This document shows, one piece after another, positions 16,853 to 24,990 of a stretch of DNA of 64,000 nt; position 1 is the stretch's first letter; every line of letters starts with the position of its first letter. Below the pieces are notes generated by a model that saw only the letters and a program-made list of their open reading frames with translations, was not told the origin of the DNA and searched no databases. Source of the stretch: CAYVFC01 sp964450715 (GTDB lineage: Bacteria > Myxococcota_A > Polyangia > Polyangiales > JAFGIB01); assembly GCA_964450715.1 (NCBI GenBank), contig CAYVFC010000007.1:36463-100462 (forward strand). Direction: 5' to 3'. The translations under genes and the position numbers were made by a program.

Positions 16853-18460
16853 ATGAAGCGACTACCCTTCGTCTTTCTCTTCCTGGTTCAGGCGTCGCTG
16901 CTGGCGTGCGAGTCCGATTCGAGCGACGGCGAACCGGAGCGGGATCCCATCTCATTGCTGGGCCAGCCACTGGCCATCGACGCCTCGCTGTTGCTGGTAG
17001 ACGCCGAGTTCGACCGGGCCTTTCTGCTCGATCTATCGGAAGACGATTTGGCCGCGAGCAAGATGGTCGTCGATCTGCCGGCCAACCCCTTCCGGGTCGA
17101 GCTGCGGAACGGGCGGGCCAAGGAGGCGCTGATCCTCTCGGCCGGGCGTAGAGGCGTCGCCCAGGGCACCGCGCTGTCGGCGCTGAGGGTCAACGGAAAG
17201 ATCCGCACCTACCAGGTGTCGACTCCCTTCGACTCGCTGGTGCAGACCGAGGACGGCCGGTACGCGGTCCTTTATTACGGTCTTGATTCGGATCGGCTGC
17301 TTTCCAGCCTCAACGAGATCGCCATCGTGGATCTGCAAGCCGAGGTGGACGAGAGGGCGGCGGTGGTCCGGCGCAGCGTGGAAACCCCCGGCGGTCCTCC
17401 GACCGGGCTGGAGGTATCACCTCCGCTGGCGCTGGGGAGCGACGAGAAGTTTCTGGCGGTACTGCTCTCCGACTCGCACGTGACCTTGGTGGATCTCGAC
17501 GATCTCGACCGCAACGAGACCGTCATCCGGCTGAGCAGCGGCGAGGGGAATGCGGCCGTGCGTCCCGAGCAGGTCGCCTTTTACGCGGAGGCGGGCGCCG
17601 TCTACGTACGGGCTGCCAACTCGGACGACGTGTTCGCCATCCGTATCGAGAAGGACGGAAACGACTTCGTAACGGCGATCGAGCAGCTGACCGCGGGGAC
17701 CGCTCCCTCCGAGATCGCGGTCTACGGGGAGGGAGACAGCGCGCGTCTGCTGGTGGTTTCCGAGAGCGATCAGCAGGTGCATATCGTCGACATCTCCCGG
17801 CCGACGGAGGGGAGCGACGGCTCGGGCGACGCGGCAGCGGGCGTAGCGGGCATCGTTCATATCGATCTGCAGTGGGCCGCGGACCGCCTGTTGATCTACG
17901 ATTCCGAGGCACCCGAGGAATCGGACGTCGACACGCAGCAGCACGCTTTGCTCTACCGGCAGGGCGGTCAGACCGTGACCTTCCTGGATCTACTGGACGC
18001 GGAGACGGCCGAGGAGCGGAACCTGGAGACGGTCAGGATAGGCGATCCGATCGCGAGCCTGGAGCTGCTTCAGGACCAGAACCTGGTACTGATCGTCCAG
18101 GAGAGCTCGCGGATACGGGTGCTGGATCTGCAGGAACGCAAGATCGTCACCACCGTACACGTGCAGGGTAGCCTCTACAATTCAGTCTTCAGCGCGGACC
18201 TGCCGCGCCTCTGGATCGCGCCCCCGGGCCAATACTTCGCGGGGTGCGTGAACCTGCAGAGCGGCGATACCGAGGAGGTGCTGCTCGATCGCAGCCTGGA
18301 CGGCTTCCTGGTGGCGCCCGAGCCGAAGCTGGCGGTGGCGATTCACGAGCTCGCCGGGGATGAGGAGGAGGGAACCGTGGACAGCATCGCTATCACCGTG
18401 CTGGACGCGCTCGATCCGGACCGGGACGAGGCGGTGACCTTCGACGGTTTCCTGGACTGA
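16853..18460 (+). CDS. Predicted beta-propeller lipoprotein B1
   Basis: The 535-residue protein has a standard lipoprotein signal (MKRLPFVFLFLVQASLLAC; lipidated Cys19), an acidic spacer (ESDSSDGEPERD) and a beta-rich body with repeated strands such as LLLVDAEFDRAFLLDL and ALLYRQGGQTVTFLDLLD. It begins 3 bp after A1 and is its partner. It is homologous to the protein at 49316; both start the mature domain with PDISLL- or PISLLG-like sequence and share LPxNPxxxxxRNG. The pair resembles propeller proteins that track cell-surface ligands, but no ligand-binding or catalytic residues can be named. A short REP-like cluster follows. Confidence 0.75.
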   Translation: MKRLPFVFLFLVQASLLACESDSSDGEPERDPISLLGQPLAIDASLLLVDAEFDRAFLLDLSEDDLAASKMVVDLPANPFRVELRNGRAKEALILSAGRRGVAQGTALSALRVNGKIRTYQVSTPFDSLVQTEDGRYAVLYYGLDSDRLLSSLNEIAIVDLQAEVDERAAVVRRSVETPGGPPTGLEVSPPLALGSDEKFLAVLLSDSHVTLVDLDDLDRNETVIRLSSGEGNAAVRPEQVAFYAEAGAVYVRAANSDDVFAIRIEKDGNDFVTAIEQLTAGTAPSEIAVYGEGDSARLLVVSESDQQVHIVDISRPTEGSDGSGDAAAGVAGIVHIDLQWAADRLLIYDSEAPEESDVDTQQHALLYRQGGQTVTFLDLLDAETAEERNLETVRIGDPIASLELLQDQNLVLIVQESSRIRVLDLQERKIVTTVHVQGSLYNSVFSADLPRLWIAPPGQYFAGCVNLQSGDTEEVLLDRSLDGFLVAPEPKLAVAIHELAGDEEEGTVDSIAITVLDALDPDRDEAVTFDGFLD

Positions 18461-18472
18461 CTCTCACCCGTT

Positions 18473-18498
18473 CGGGCGGGCGCAAGGCCTGCCGCTAC
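18473..18498 (-). repeat. REP-like stem-loop, B-type
   Basis: On the minus strand this reads GTAG, arm CGGCAGGC, loop CTTGC, arm GCCCGCCC. The stem has two mismatches. It is identical to the copy at 18571. Confidence 0.7.
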
Positions 18499-18519
18499 GC
18501 CCGTAGTGTAGCGGACCGC

Positions 18520-18544
18520 GTAGGGGAGGGGCTTGCCCCCTCCC
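18520..18544 (+). repeat. REP-like stem-loop, A-type
   Basis: GTAG, arm GGGAGGGG, loop CTTGC, arm CCCCTCCC. It lies between two B-type copies in the opposite orientation, giving a three-element cluster between B1 and the Cys-rich lipoprotein gene. Confidence 0.8.
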
Positions 18545-18570
18545 TTTCGGTCCTGCCCATAGTTGTTGTT

Positions 18571-18596
18571 CGGGCGGGCGCAAGGCCTGCCGCTAC
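18571..18596 (-). repeat. REP-like stem-loop, B-type
   Basis: Identical in sequence to the copy at 18473 and in the same orientation. It ends 41 bp before the stop of the minus-strand Cys-rich gene. Confidence 0.7.
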
Positions 18597-18636
18597 GGGG
18601 GCGGACGAATCCCGCGAAAGACCCGGGGGTATGCCG

Positions 18637-19206
18637 TCAGCCGCAGAGCTGGACGCAGACCTTGAAACCCACTCCGGGGTCGGTGCACATGGCACCGCTC
18701 AAGCCGGTGGCGGCGCAATCGGCGTCCGTCGAGCAGACGGGCGGGATGCCGTTGGAATCCACGCAGATCTGGAAGCCCTCCATCTCGACGCAGTTGAAGC
18801 CGCTCGGGCAGCCTCCCGCGTCGCCTCCCGAGCCTCCCGCTGCCGAATCCGATCCCGCCGTACCCGCACCGGCGGAAACGCTCGAGCAGTCGCACGGCGA
18901 GTAGGTGTTGTCCCGCAGGCAGAAGCGGATGCCTACACCTCCGCCCGAGCAGGCGCAGGAGGCCTCGGCGCCCGGCGTACGGCAGGTCGACGATTGGCCG
19001 TCCGAGCACTGGCAGTCGGTATAGGTACCGTCTCCCAGACAGAACCGCACGCCGTCGAGCCCATTACCGCAGGTACAGCTCTCGGACTCACCGATTTCGG
19101 GGCAGTCGTCGCCTTCGGTGTCCGCGCCGTCGTCGGTTTCGCACCCGACGCCGCAGAAGACCAACAGTACCGCCGCCATCACCGCCATCAAGATTGGATT
19201 TCTCAT
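18637..19206 (-). CDS. Cys-rich lipoprotein with CxC modules
   Basis: From the ATG at 19206 the protein has 189 residues; a GTG at 19224 would add six. The signal MRNPILMAVMAAVLLVFCGV ends in the lipobox CGVGC. Two Cys modules follow, each with the spacing C-x-C, G, C, C-x-C: CTCGNGLDGVRFCLGDGTYT and CACSGGGVGIRFCLRDNTYS. A Gly/Ser/Ala spacer leads to a C-terminal region with further cysteines (CPSGFNCVEM, CSTDADCAATG). Both cysteine-rich parts suggest disulfide-stabilised extracellular modules, a style common in Myxococcota. It is divergent from the five-repeat lipoprotein at 19408, which carries the same CxC module. Function unknown. Confidence 0.75.
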   Translation of the reverse strand: MRNPILMAVMAAVLLVFCGVGCETDDGADTEGDDCPEIGESESCTCGNGLDGVRFCLGDGTYTDCQCSDGQSSTCRTPGAEASCACSGGGVGIRFCLRDNTYSPCDCSSVSAGAGTAGSDSAAGGSGGDAGGCPSGFNCVEMEGFQICVDSNGIPPVCSTDADCAATGLSGAMCTDPGVGFKVCVQLCG

Positions 19207-19407
19207 ACCTTTAGGTCGACTCACGAGTGGGCATTGTTCATGGAATCGCGCAAGGGTTCAAGTGATTTTGTTTTTTTACCGGGCTCTCGAAATGGGGACA
19301 CTTCGCAAGGCGACACGCGGCACGAGGTGCTGCGAGGTGGACTGAAATCGGCTTTCGGCGTATGTTTTGACGGCCATAAGCGATCACGGCCGGTCGGGAA
19401 AGAGAAG

Positions 19408-21543
19408 ATGGTAACGAGCCTCAGAAAAAGGGTTTTAGCAGGATTATGGGTTGCTCTGCTGGCGTATCCGGCGGCCTGTAACGACGACGGCAACGGAAAC
19501 CGGGACAGCGGCGTGGACGACTGCGTCGAGGGCGAGACAGCGCCCTGCCAGTGCTCGGGCGGCGAGTCGAGCACGCGGGTCTGCCTGTCGGATGGACGGT
19601 TCACCGAGTGCCTCTGCCTTCAGCTGACGGACAGCTGTACCACGCCGGGCGAACAGGTCGACTGTGCGTGTCCCAACGGGATAGACGGGATACAGGTCTG
19701 CCGGCAGAACGGCACGCTGAGCAACTGTATCTGCTCGGCCGAGCTCCCCTCTTGCTGCGACGGTCGCGGCGCCTGTTTTCCGGCCGAGACGGTTCCCGAG
19801 GATGCCGCCGGTCAGCTCGGCAGCGATACCTGCCTGGGCGACGATCTGCTTTGCGTTCCCGATCCCTTCCTGGATACCGCGGGCGTGACGCTCAAGGTCT
19901 GCCACTCCTTTGGCGGAGCCGAGGGGCGCTGCCTGCCCGAGTGCCTGCCGGACATCGCCGAGCAGGCCGAGCAACTGACACCGGACGTCTGTCCGGCCGG
20001 ACAGCTGTGCGCTCCTTGCCTGGATCCGTTCACCAGCTACTGGACCGGGTCCTGCGGGCTGTTCGGCGATCCCGGTCCGCGCGAGCCGGCGGTGGTCTTC
20101 GATCGGTGCTGTGGACAGCAGGGCTACTGCCTGCCGACCGAGCTGGTGCCGGACGATCAGCTCGAATCGCTGGGCGAGGACACCTGCCGGCCGGGCCAGG
20201 GATTGCTCTGCGTGCCCAAGGTCTATATCGACGCGGGCGGCGAGTACCAGGCGGAGGTCTGCCGGTCGATCGCCGGCAACGAGGGGCGCTGCGTGCCCGA
20301 CTGCCTGCCCGACGTGGCCGAGCAGGTGGTGGAGCTGCCGCAGGATATCTGCCCGGAGGGGTTCTCCTGCGCGCCCTGCTTTGATCCGTATAGCGGACAG
20401 AGCACGGGCTCCTGCGAGCTATCCGGGGATCCGGGCGCCTCGGCCCAGCCGGTCGTCTTCGACGAGTGCTGCGAGCAGCGGGGATTCTGCGTGGCGGCCG
20501 ACCTGGTGCCCGAAGACCAGGCCGGTTTTCTGGGAACCGACAGCTGCGAGCCGGACAAGGAGCTGTGCGTGCCCGCCGTGCTCACCCAGCCCGGCTACGC
20601 GCCGCCGCGTTGCCGTTCGGTAGGGCACACCGAGGGGCGCTGCCTCCCGGACTGCCTGCCCGAGGTACAGAATCAACCGGTCGAGCTTCCCCGGGACACC
20701 TGCGGCGAGCACTTCGCCTGCGTGCCCTGTTTCGATCCGTTCGATGGATCGGTCACCGGCGCCTGCGAGCTGGAGGCGGATGCCCCGCGCGAGCCGCCCG
20801 TCCTCTTCGACCTCTGCTGTAGCGGTATCGGCTACTGCCTGCCGAGCCAGATCGTACCCGAGGACCAGGTACAGTGCCTGGACGAGGGCACCTGCCGCGC
20901 GGGTCAGGGGCTGCTCTGCACGCCCGAGGTGTTCACCACCACCGAGCCCTACGAGCCCGAGTACTGCCGCTCCATCGGCGGCGCCGAGGGGCGCTGCCTT
21001 CCCGCTTGTGTGCCCGACGTCACCTCGCAGCCGGTCGTGTTGCCCCAGGACATCTGCCCGGATGGCTTTGTCTGCGGCCCCTTCTACGACCCGACCAACG
21101 GCGAGGTGGCCGGTACCTGCGAGCTGCCGGGAGACCCCGGGCCCACCGAGGAACCGCTGCTGTTCGACAAGTGCTGCCGCGTGGCCGGTCGCAATCACGG
21201 TACCTGCATACCGGACGAGGCTCTGCCCGAGGAGTACCGGGGCATACTGGACCCCGACAACTGCCGCAACAGGACCGACGCCTGCGTGCCTGACAAGCTG
21301 ATTCCGGACCCGGAGATAAGAGCACCGAGCTGTATGGCCCTGGTGAACATCGACGTGGGCGCGTTTTTACCGATTCCGGTGGACGCCGGGCCGGTGACCT
21401 ACGAGACCCAGGGCGGGTGCGTACCCGAGTGCCTGCTGTCCGACAACGTGAACACCGTCGCCTCTCCAGCGGACTGCGACCTGGGAGAGAAGTGCGTGGT
21501 CTGCGAGATCCTGAACGGAATCGTGCCCGGCAGCTGCGGGTAG
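19408..21543 (+). CDS. Lipoprotein with five Cys-rich repeats
   Basis: The ATG at 19408, preceded by a GAAAGAGAAG ribosome-binding region, gives 711 residues with lipobox AYPAAC (Cys24). The open frame continues 777 nt upstream, but only as antisense to the neighbouring gene. Two CxC modules (residues 47-110) are followed by five repeats of about 115-125 residues starting near residues 116, 233, 352, 469 and 588. Each begins with Cys-Cys, then G-x-C-x-P, VPEDQ-like, DTC, C-V/T-P, EGRCLPxCLP, a second CP-x-G-x-x-C, DP and TGSC. The fifth is divergent. More than 60 cysteines imply heavy disulfide bonding and a secreted location. No known family is recognised. Confidence 0.8.
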   Translation: MVTSLRKRVLAGLWVALLAYPAACNDDGNGNRDSGVDDCVEGETAPCQCSGGESSTRVCLSDGRFTECLCLQLTDSCTTPGEQVDCACPNGIDGIQVCRQNGTLSNCICSAELPSCCDGRGACFPAETVPEDAAGQLGSDTCLGDDLLCVPDPFLDTAGVTLKVCHSFGGAEGRCLPECLPDIAEQAEQLTPDVCPAGQLCAPCLDPFTSYWTGSCGLFGDPGPREPAVVFDRCCGQQGYCLPTELVPDDQLESLGEDTCRPGQGLLCVPKVYIDAGGEYQAEVCRSIAGNEGRCVPDCLPDVAEQVVELPQDICPEGFSCAPCFDPYSGQSTGSCELSGDPGASAQPVVFDECCEQRGFCVAADLVPEDQAGFLGTDSCEPDKELCVPAVLTQPGYAPPRCRSVGHTEGRCLPDCLPEVQNQPVELPRDTCGEHFACVPCFDPFDGSVTGACELEADAPREPPVLFDLCCSGIGYCLPSQIVPEDQVQCLDEGTCRAGQGLLCTPEVFTTTEPYEPEYCRSIGGAEGRCLPACVPDVTSQPVVLPQDICPDGFVCGPFYDPTNGEVAGTCELPGDPGPTEEPLLFDKCCRVAGRNHGTCIPDEALPEEYRGILDPDNCRNRTDACVPDKLIPDPEIRAPSCMALVNIDVGAFLPIPVDAGPVTYETQGGCVPECLLSDNVNTVASPADCDLGEKCVVCEILNGIVPGSCG

Positions 21544-21559
21544 TACGGAACCCGCGAAG

Positions 21560-22981
21560 GTGACCCACTCCGAAGCCGATCTCAGAGCCATCGGTTGCGA
21601 CCCCGGACGCCGGGCCGAGACCTACCGCGCGACTCCGGCCGGAAGCGAGCTGCTGGCCGATTCCGTGGGCGACGGTACCGTACTGGTGCCCGGGCTCACC
21701 CCGACCGGCTACGGTTCGGCCGAGAGCTGCATTTCGGTAGCGCGAGACGGGACCATCTTCTTCGCGCCGGCTTTCACCCCCGAGGGTAACGGCCTGCTGC
21801 GCTCGCGCGACAACGGCGCGAGCTGGCAGCTGCTGATCCCCCGCATTCCCGGCGGCAAGAGTCACCCCAGGATTCAGCCCTTCCTCTACCTGGACCCGGT
21901 GACCGAGCGGCTCTTCTTCCACACGGCCCTGATGAGCGTCATGCCGCCGAGCCTGGCTTCCGGCTTCCACCTGACCACCAGCGACGACAAGGGGGAGAGC
22001 TGGAGCTACCAGCTGGTGGCCGAAGACACACGGGACTGGGCCAAGATCTATGGCGGGCCGCCGGTCAAGAGCCAGACCTACAACTACCCGCGCGCTCTTT
22101 ATCTCTCGGCGTCTTCTCCCATCTCCACCCGCTTCTGGCCCGTGCTCTTCCCCGACCACCAGAGCATCCACCGCTCGCTCGATGGCGGCAAGACCTGGAA
22201 AAAGGTAGGGCGCATCAGCCTCAAGCCCCGGGACGTACCGGGATGCAGTCGCTGGGAGTGGATCATCTACGGCTCCGGCGTGGTGGCCAGCGACGGTACC
22301 GTCTTTCTGGGCGGCAGAAGGGGCCCGCACCTGGGTATCGCCATCAGCAGCGACGAGGGCGAGAGCTGGGACGTTCGGGATCTGCCGGGATCCAGGCTGC
22401 TCGCTTACTTCAATATCCTGCAGGTCGGGTTGGTCAACGGCAACTACGTGATCGGAGAGCCGTTGGCCATCGATAGCGACGACAACCTGTACGCTATCTG
22501 GCCCGACCACCAGGACAGGCTGCGGCTTGCGGTTTCCCGGGACGGGGCCGCCACCTGGAGCGAGCCCGTGGTCGTATCCGCTCCCGGCGTCCGGCGCGTC
22601 TATTACGGCGCGGCCACCGCCAGGGCGCCGGGCGTCATCGCCATCGCCTACTACGGCACCGAGGATGGTACCGCAACCCACGGTTATATCGCCGAGTCGC
22701 TCAATGCCCTGGACGCCGGGCCGGTCTTCCGGGGTGCGGCCGTCAACCCCCCGGCCGAACCGTTGTACGGCAAGGGCTTCGATCCCGGCTACCTGGACAT
22801 GGTCCTGCGGGGAGGCGATCTCAACGAGATCGTCCAGGTGCGCTACACCCCGGCCGGGGACATCGTGGCCTCTTTCTGCAAGCACATGCGGCGCGGCGCC
22901 GATACGCCGGGCGGGTGGGACTACCCCTCGCACGCCAACTCCAGGCTACAGGGGGTGGTGGGGCGGATGGTTCACCGCTGA
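21560..22981 (+). CDS. Asp-box (BNR) sialidase-fold protein
   Basis: The 473-residue protein has five Asp-boxes of the form S-x-D-x-G-x-x-W: RSRDNGASW, TSDDKGESW, RSLDGGKTW, ISSDEGESW and AVSRDGAATW. This is the hallmark of the six-bladed sialidase/BNR propeller fold. No signal peptide or lipobox is visible behind the GTG start at 21560, which is odd beside secreted proteins. The start lies 16 bp after the repeat lipoprotein and in another frame, so the two form a transcription unit. The arginine triad of true sialidases cannot be assigned by eye, so a glycosidase call is not made; carbohydrate or protein binding is equally possible. Confidence 0.78.
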   Translation: MTHSEADLRAIGCDPGRRAETYRATPAGSELLADSVGDGTVLVPGLTPTGYGSAESCISVARDGTIFFAPAFTPEGNGLLRSRDNGASWQLLIPRIPGGKSHPRIQPFLYLDPVTERLFFHTALMSVMPPSLASGFHLTTSDDKGESWSYQLVAEDTRDWAKIYGGPPVKSQTYNYPRALYLSASSPISTRFWPVLFPDHQSIHRSLDGGKTWKKVGRISLKPRDVPGCSRWEWIIYGSGVVASDGTVFLGGRRGPHLGIAISSDEGESWDVRDLPGSRLLAYFNILQVGLVNGNYVIGEPLAIDSDDNLYAIWPDHQDRLRLAVSRDGAATWSEPVVVSAPGVRRVYYGAATARAPGVIAIAYYGTEDGTATHGYIAESLNALDAGPVFRGAAVNPPAEPLYGKGFDPGYLDMVLRGGDLNEIVQVRYTPAGDIVASFCKHMRRGADTPGGWDYPSHANSRLQGVVGRMVHR

Positions 22982-22997
22982 TCCGAGGGCTTCCGTC

Positions 22998-24929
22998 TTA
23001 CTGCAGCAGGAAGTCCCAGCGGAACATGGCGTAGACCCAGTCGTGGTCGTCGAAGCCGTAGATGGTGCTGAAAGCGTCGACCGGCTGATAGGTCATGTAA
23101 CCAGCGCCGATCTTAACCGCGTCCTGTAGCTCGTACATGAGCTCCAGCCGTCCCAGCCAGCCGGTGTAGTCCCAGATCCCGAAGACCAGCACCAGCCCGT
23201 TGATGTTGAGACGCTCGCGCAGGGCGTTGTGGTCGACGCGGAGCATGATCTGGGGTTGCTCGATGGGATAGAGGATCCGGATCGGGTAGTGCGCGCCCTC
23301 GCGCCGGGGGTTATCCAGCACGTAGTGCTGCTCGTACTCGAACATCACCGTGGTGTCGGTGATGCCCAAATAATTGAAGCCCAGCATGCCGAAGACCTGG
23401 TCGTAGCGCTCCAGCCCGGCGTTAAAGCCCTCTGCGGAGGTATCGATGGTGGCGAAGGGGCGGTCCAGGTCAAAGGCGAACTCCCAGCGCAGGAGGAAAT
23501 CCGATATGGGGACCGCACCCGAATTGGCCAGCATGGTGTAGCGGGGGTGCCACATCTCCAGATCGATCTCGTCCTGCAGGTACTCGGAAGAATCGGGCAG
23601 GCGGGCTGCGCCCAGCCGGTCCAGCACCGAGGCGGCGTAAAAGGTGAGGTCAAAGCCGTGGCCGGTGTAGGTCCAGCGGCCCAGATACTGGGCGGCTTGG
23701 TTGACGAATCTATCCGGTACCTCCTCGTAGCGCAGCGTCTTGACCTCCAGCGCCTGCGCGATCAGCGGGTCGTCGACCAGCAGCTTGCGCAGGGGGCTGA
23801 AGGTCGAGAGCGGGGGCGGCTTGAGGCCGAAGTAGGCCTCGTGGATGATCATGCCTTCCAGGCGATGGTCGCCCAGGTAGAGACCCACCCGGCTGGCCAG
23901 CACGGCCAGGCGTCTGTCCTCGAGATCCACCAGGTAGGGCTCGCGCAGGTCGCCGGGATTGACCACGTCGATGGGGCTGAGCACGTAGCCCTGTCCCCAG
24001 GCCACGATCTGCCGGCCGACCGTGATCTCCAGGGCTTCGTAGGTGAGCGCGATAAAGGTCTCCCGGCCGATGATCTGCCACTCGTACGCGTCGAGCGTGG
24101 GCTCATCATAAGTATCGCGCTCGTGCAGGTAGGCCAGGTCGTACTCCAGGTGTAGCCCGGCCTGCAGCCGCAGCACCAGTCGGTCGCCGCCCAGATCGAA
24201 GGGCTTCTTGTAACGCAGGTCCGCGTCCACGCTCTGTCTGAGTTGGGCCAGGGGGTTGTCCTCCATGCGCTCGACCCAGAGCGCGTTGCGGCTGCGGAAG
24301 AAACCGTCGAGCGTCAGGTTGGAGGGCGCGGGGGGCGCCTCGGCGCTCTCATGGACCTCGGGAAGATCGTCGAATCCGGCGGAATCGTCGCCGCCCCACC
24401 CCACGTCGTCTCCCCACCCCACGTCGTCGGGCTCGGCCGCGGCCTCGGCCGCCGCCTCTGCGGGCTGTTCTTCGCTTGCGGTCGGCTGCTCCGAGGCCTC
24501 GGGCGGGGACGGTGCCGGCGCAGTATCGGGGCTCTCGGGCTTCGCGCCGCTGTCGGTCCCCGCACCCGGTTGTTGCTGTGGGCTCTGCTCCGCGTCGGCG
24601 CCGGGCTCCGGCGACGAGGGCGGAGCGCTTTCAGGCTTTTGCCCGCCATCCGGCTGCCCGGCCGGAGACTGGTCCTGGTCAGGGGCCGGCTCATCCGGCT
24701 GCTTCGGTTGCTCGGGCTGCTGCGGTTGTCCCGGCTGCTGCGGTTGTCCGGGCTGGTCCGGCTCTTTCTGCTTTTCTTTACCGGCCTCGGGTCCGGGCTC
24801 GGACTGCTGGGCGGAGACCGGGGAGAGCCGGCAGAGCAACAGGATACAGAGGCCTAGCAGCAATCGGTACTGGAAAGACGTTCCGGTTTCAGTTTTAGGT
24901 AGGGTATTGAAATCGCCGGGGAAATTCAT
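22998..24929 (-). CDS. DUF1302-like outer-membrane protein with Pro/Gln-rich linker
   Basis: From ATG 24929 the protein has 643 residues (a GTG at 24938 would add three). A signal peptide (LLLGLCILLLCRLSPVSAQ) is followed by about 150 residues of low-complexity Pro/Gln/Glu/Ala sequence with repeats of QPGQPQQPEQPKQP. Two copies of VGWGDDVGW lie before the barrel. The C-terminal 430 residues include GRQIVAWGQGYVLSPIDVVN, close to the DUF1302 consensus (GRQ.V.WG...D.VNP.D), and end in WDFLLQ. It is probably a beta-barrel involved in uptake or export of hydrophobic compounds; that role is known only from the family. It converges on the Asp-box gene. Confidence 0.8.
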   Translation of the reverse strand: MNFPGDFNTLPKTETGTSFQYRLLLGLCILLLCRLSPVSAQQSEPGPEAGKEKQKEPDQPGQPQQPGQPQQPEQPKQPDEPAPDQDQSPAGQPDGGQKPESAPPSSPEPGADAEQSPQQQPGAGTDSGAKPESPDTAPAPSPPEASEQPTASEEQPAEAAAEAAAEPDDVGWGDDVGWGGDDSAGFDDLPEVHESAEAPPAPSNLTLDGFFRSRNALWVERMEDNPLAQLRQSVDADLRYKKPFDLGGDRLVLRLQAGLHLEYDLAYLHERDTYDEPTLDAYEWQIIGRETFIALTYEALEITVGRQIVAWGQGYVLSPIDVVNPGDLREPYLVDLEDRRLAVLASRVGLYLGDHRLEGMIIHEAYFGLKPPPLSTFSPLRKLLVDDPLIAQALEVKTLRYEEVPDRFVNQAAQYLGRWTYTGHGFDLTFYAASVLDRLGAARLPDSSEYLQDEIDLEMWHPRYTMLANSGAVPISDFLLRWEFAFDLDRPFATIDTSAEGFNAGLERYDQVFGMLGFNYLGITDTTVMFEYEQHYVLDNPRREGAHYPIRILYPIEQPQIMLRVDHNALRERLNINGLVLVFGIWDYTGWLGRLELMYELQDAVKIGAGYMTYQPVDAFSTIYGFDDHDWVYAMFRWDFLLQ

Positions 24930-24990
24930 CGCTCGCACTCTAGCATAAATGCACTTTTACCGAAGGCGTTTAACGGTAAAAACATCGTCG

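Noticed and set aside
18631..19407. N-terminal extension of the five-repeat lipoprotein
   Set aside because: It runs antisense through the Cys-rich lipoprotein gene; a good signal peptide and ribosome-binding region at 19408 mark the real start.
21020..22933. Open frame of 637 residues on the minus strand
   Set aside because: Antisense to the Asp-box gene and the end of the repeat lipoprotein; no recognisable motifs.
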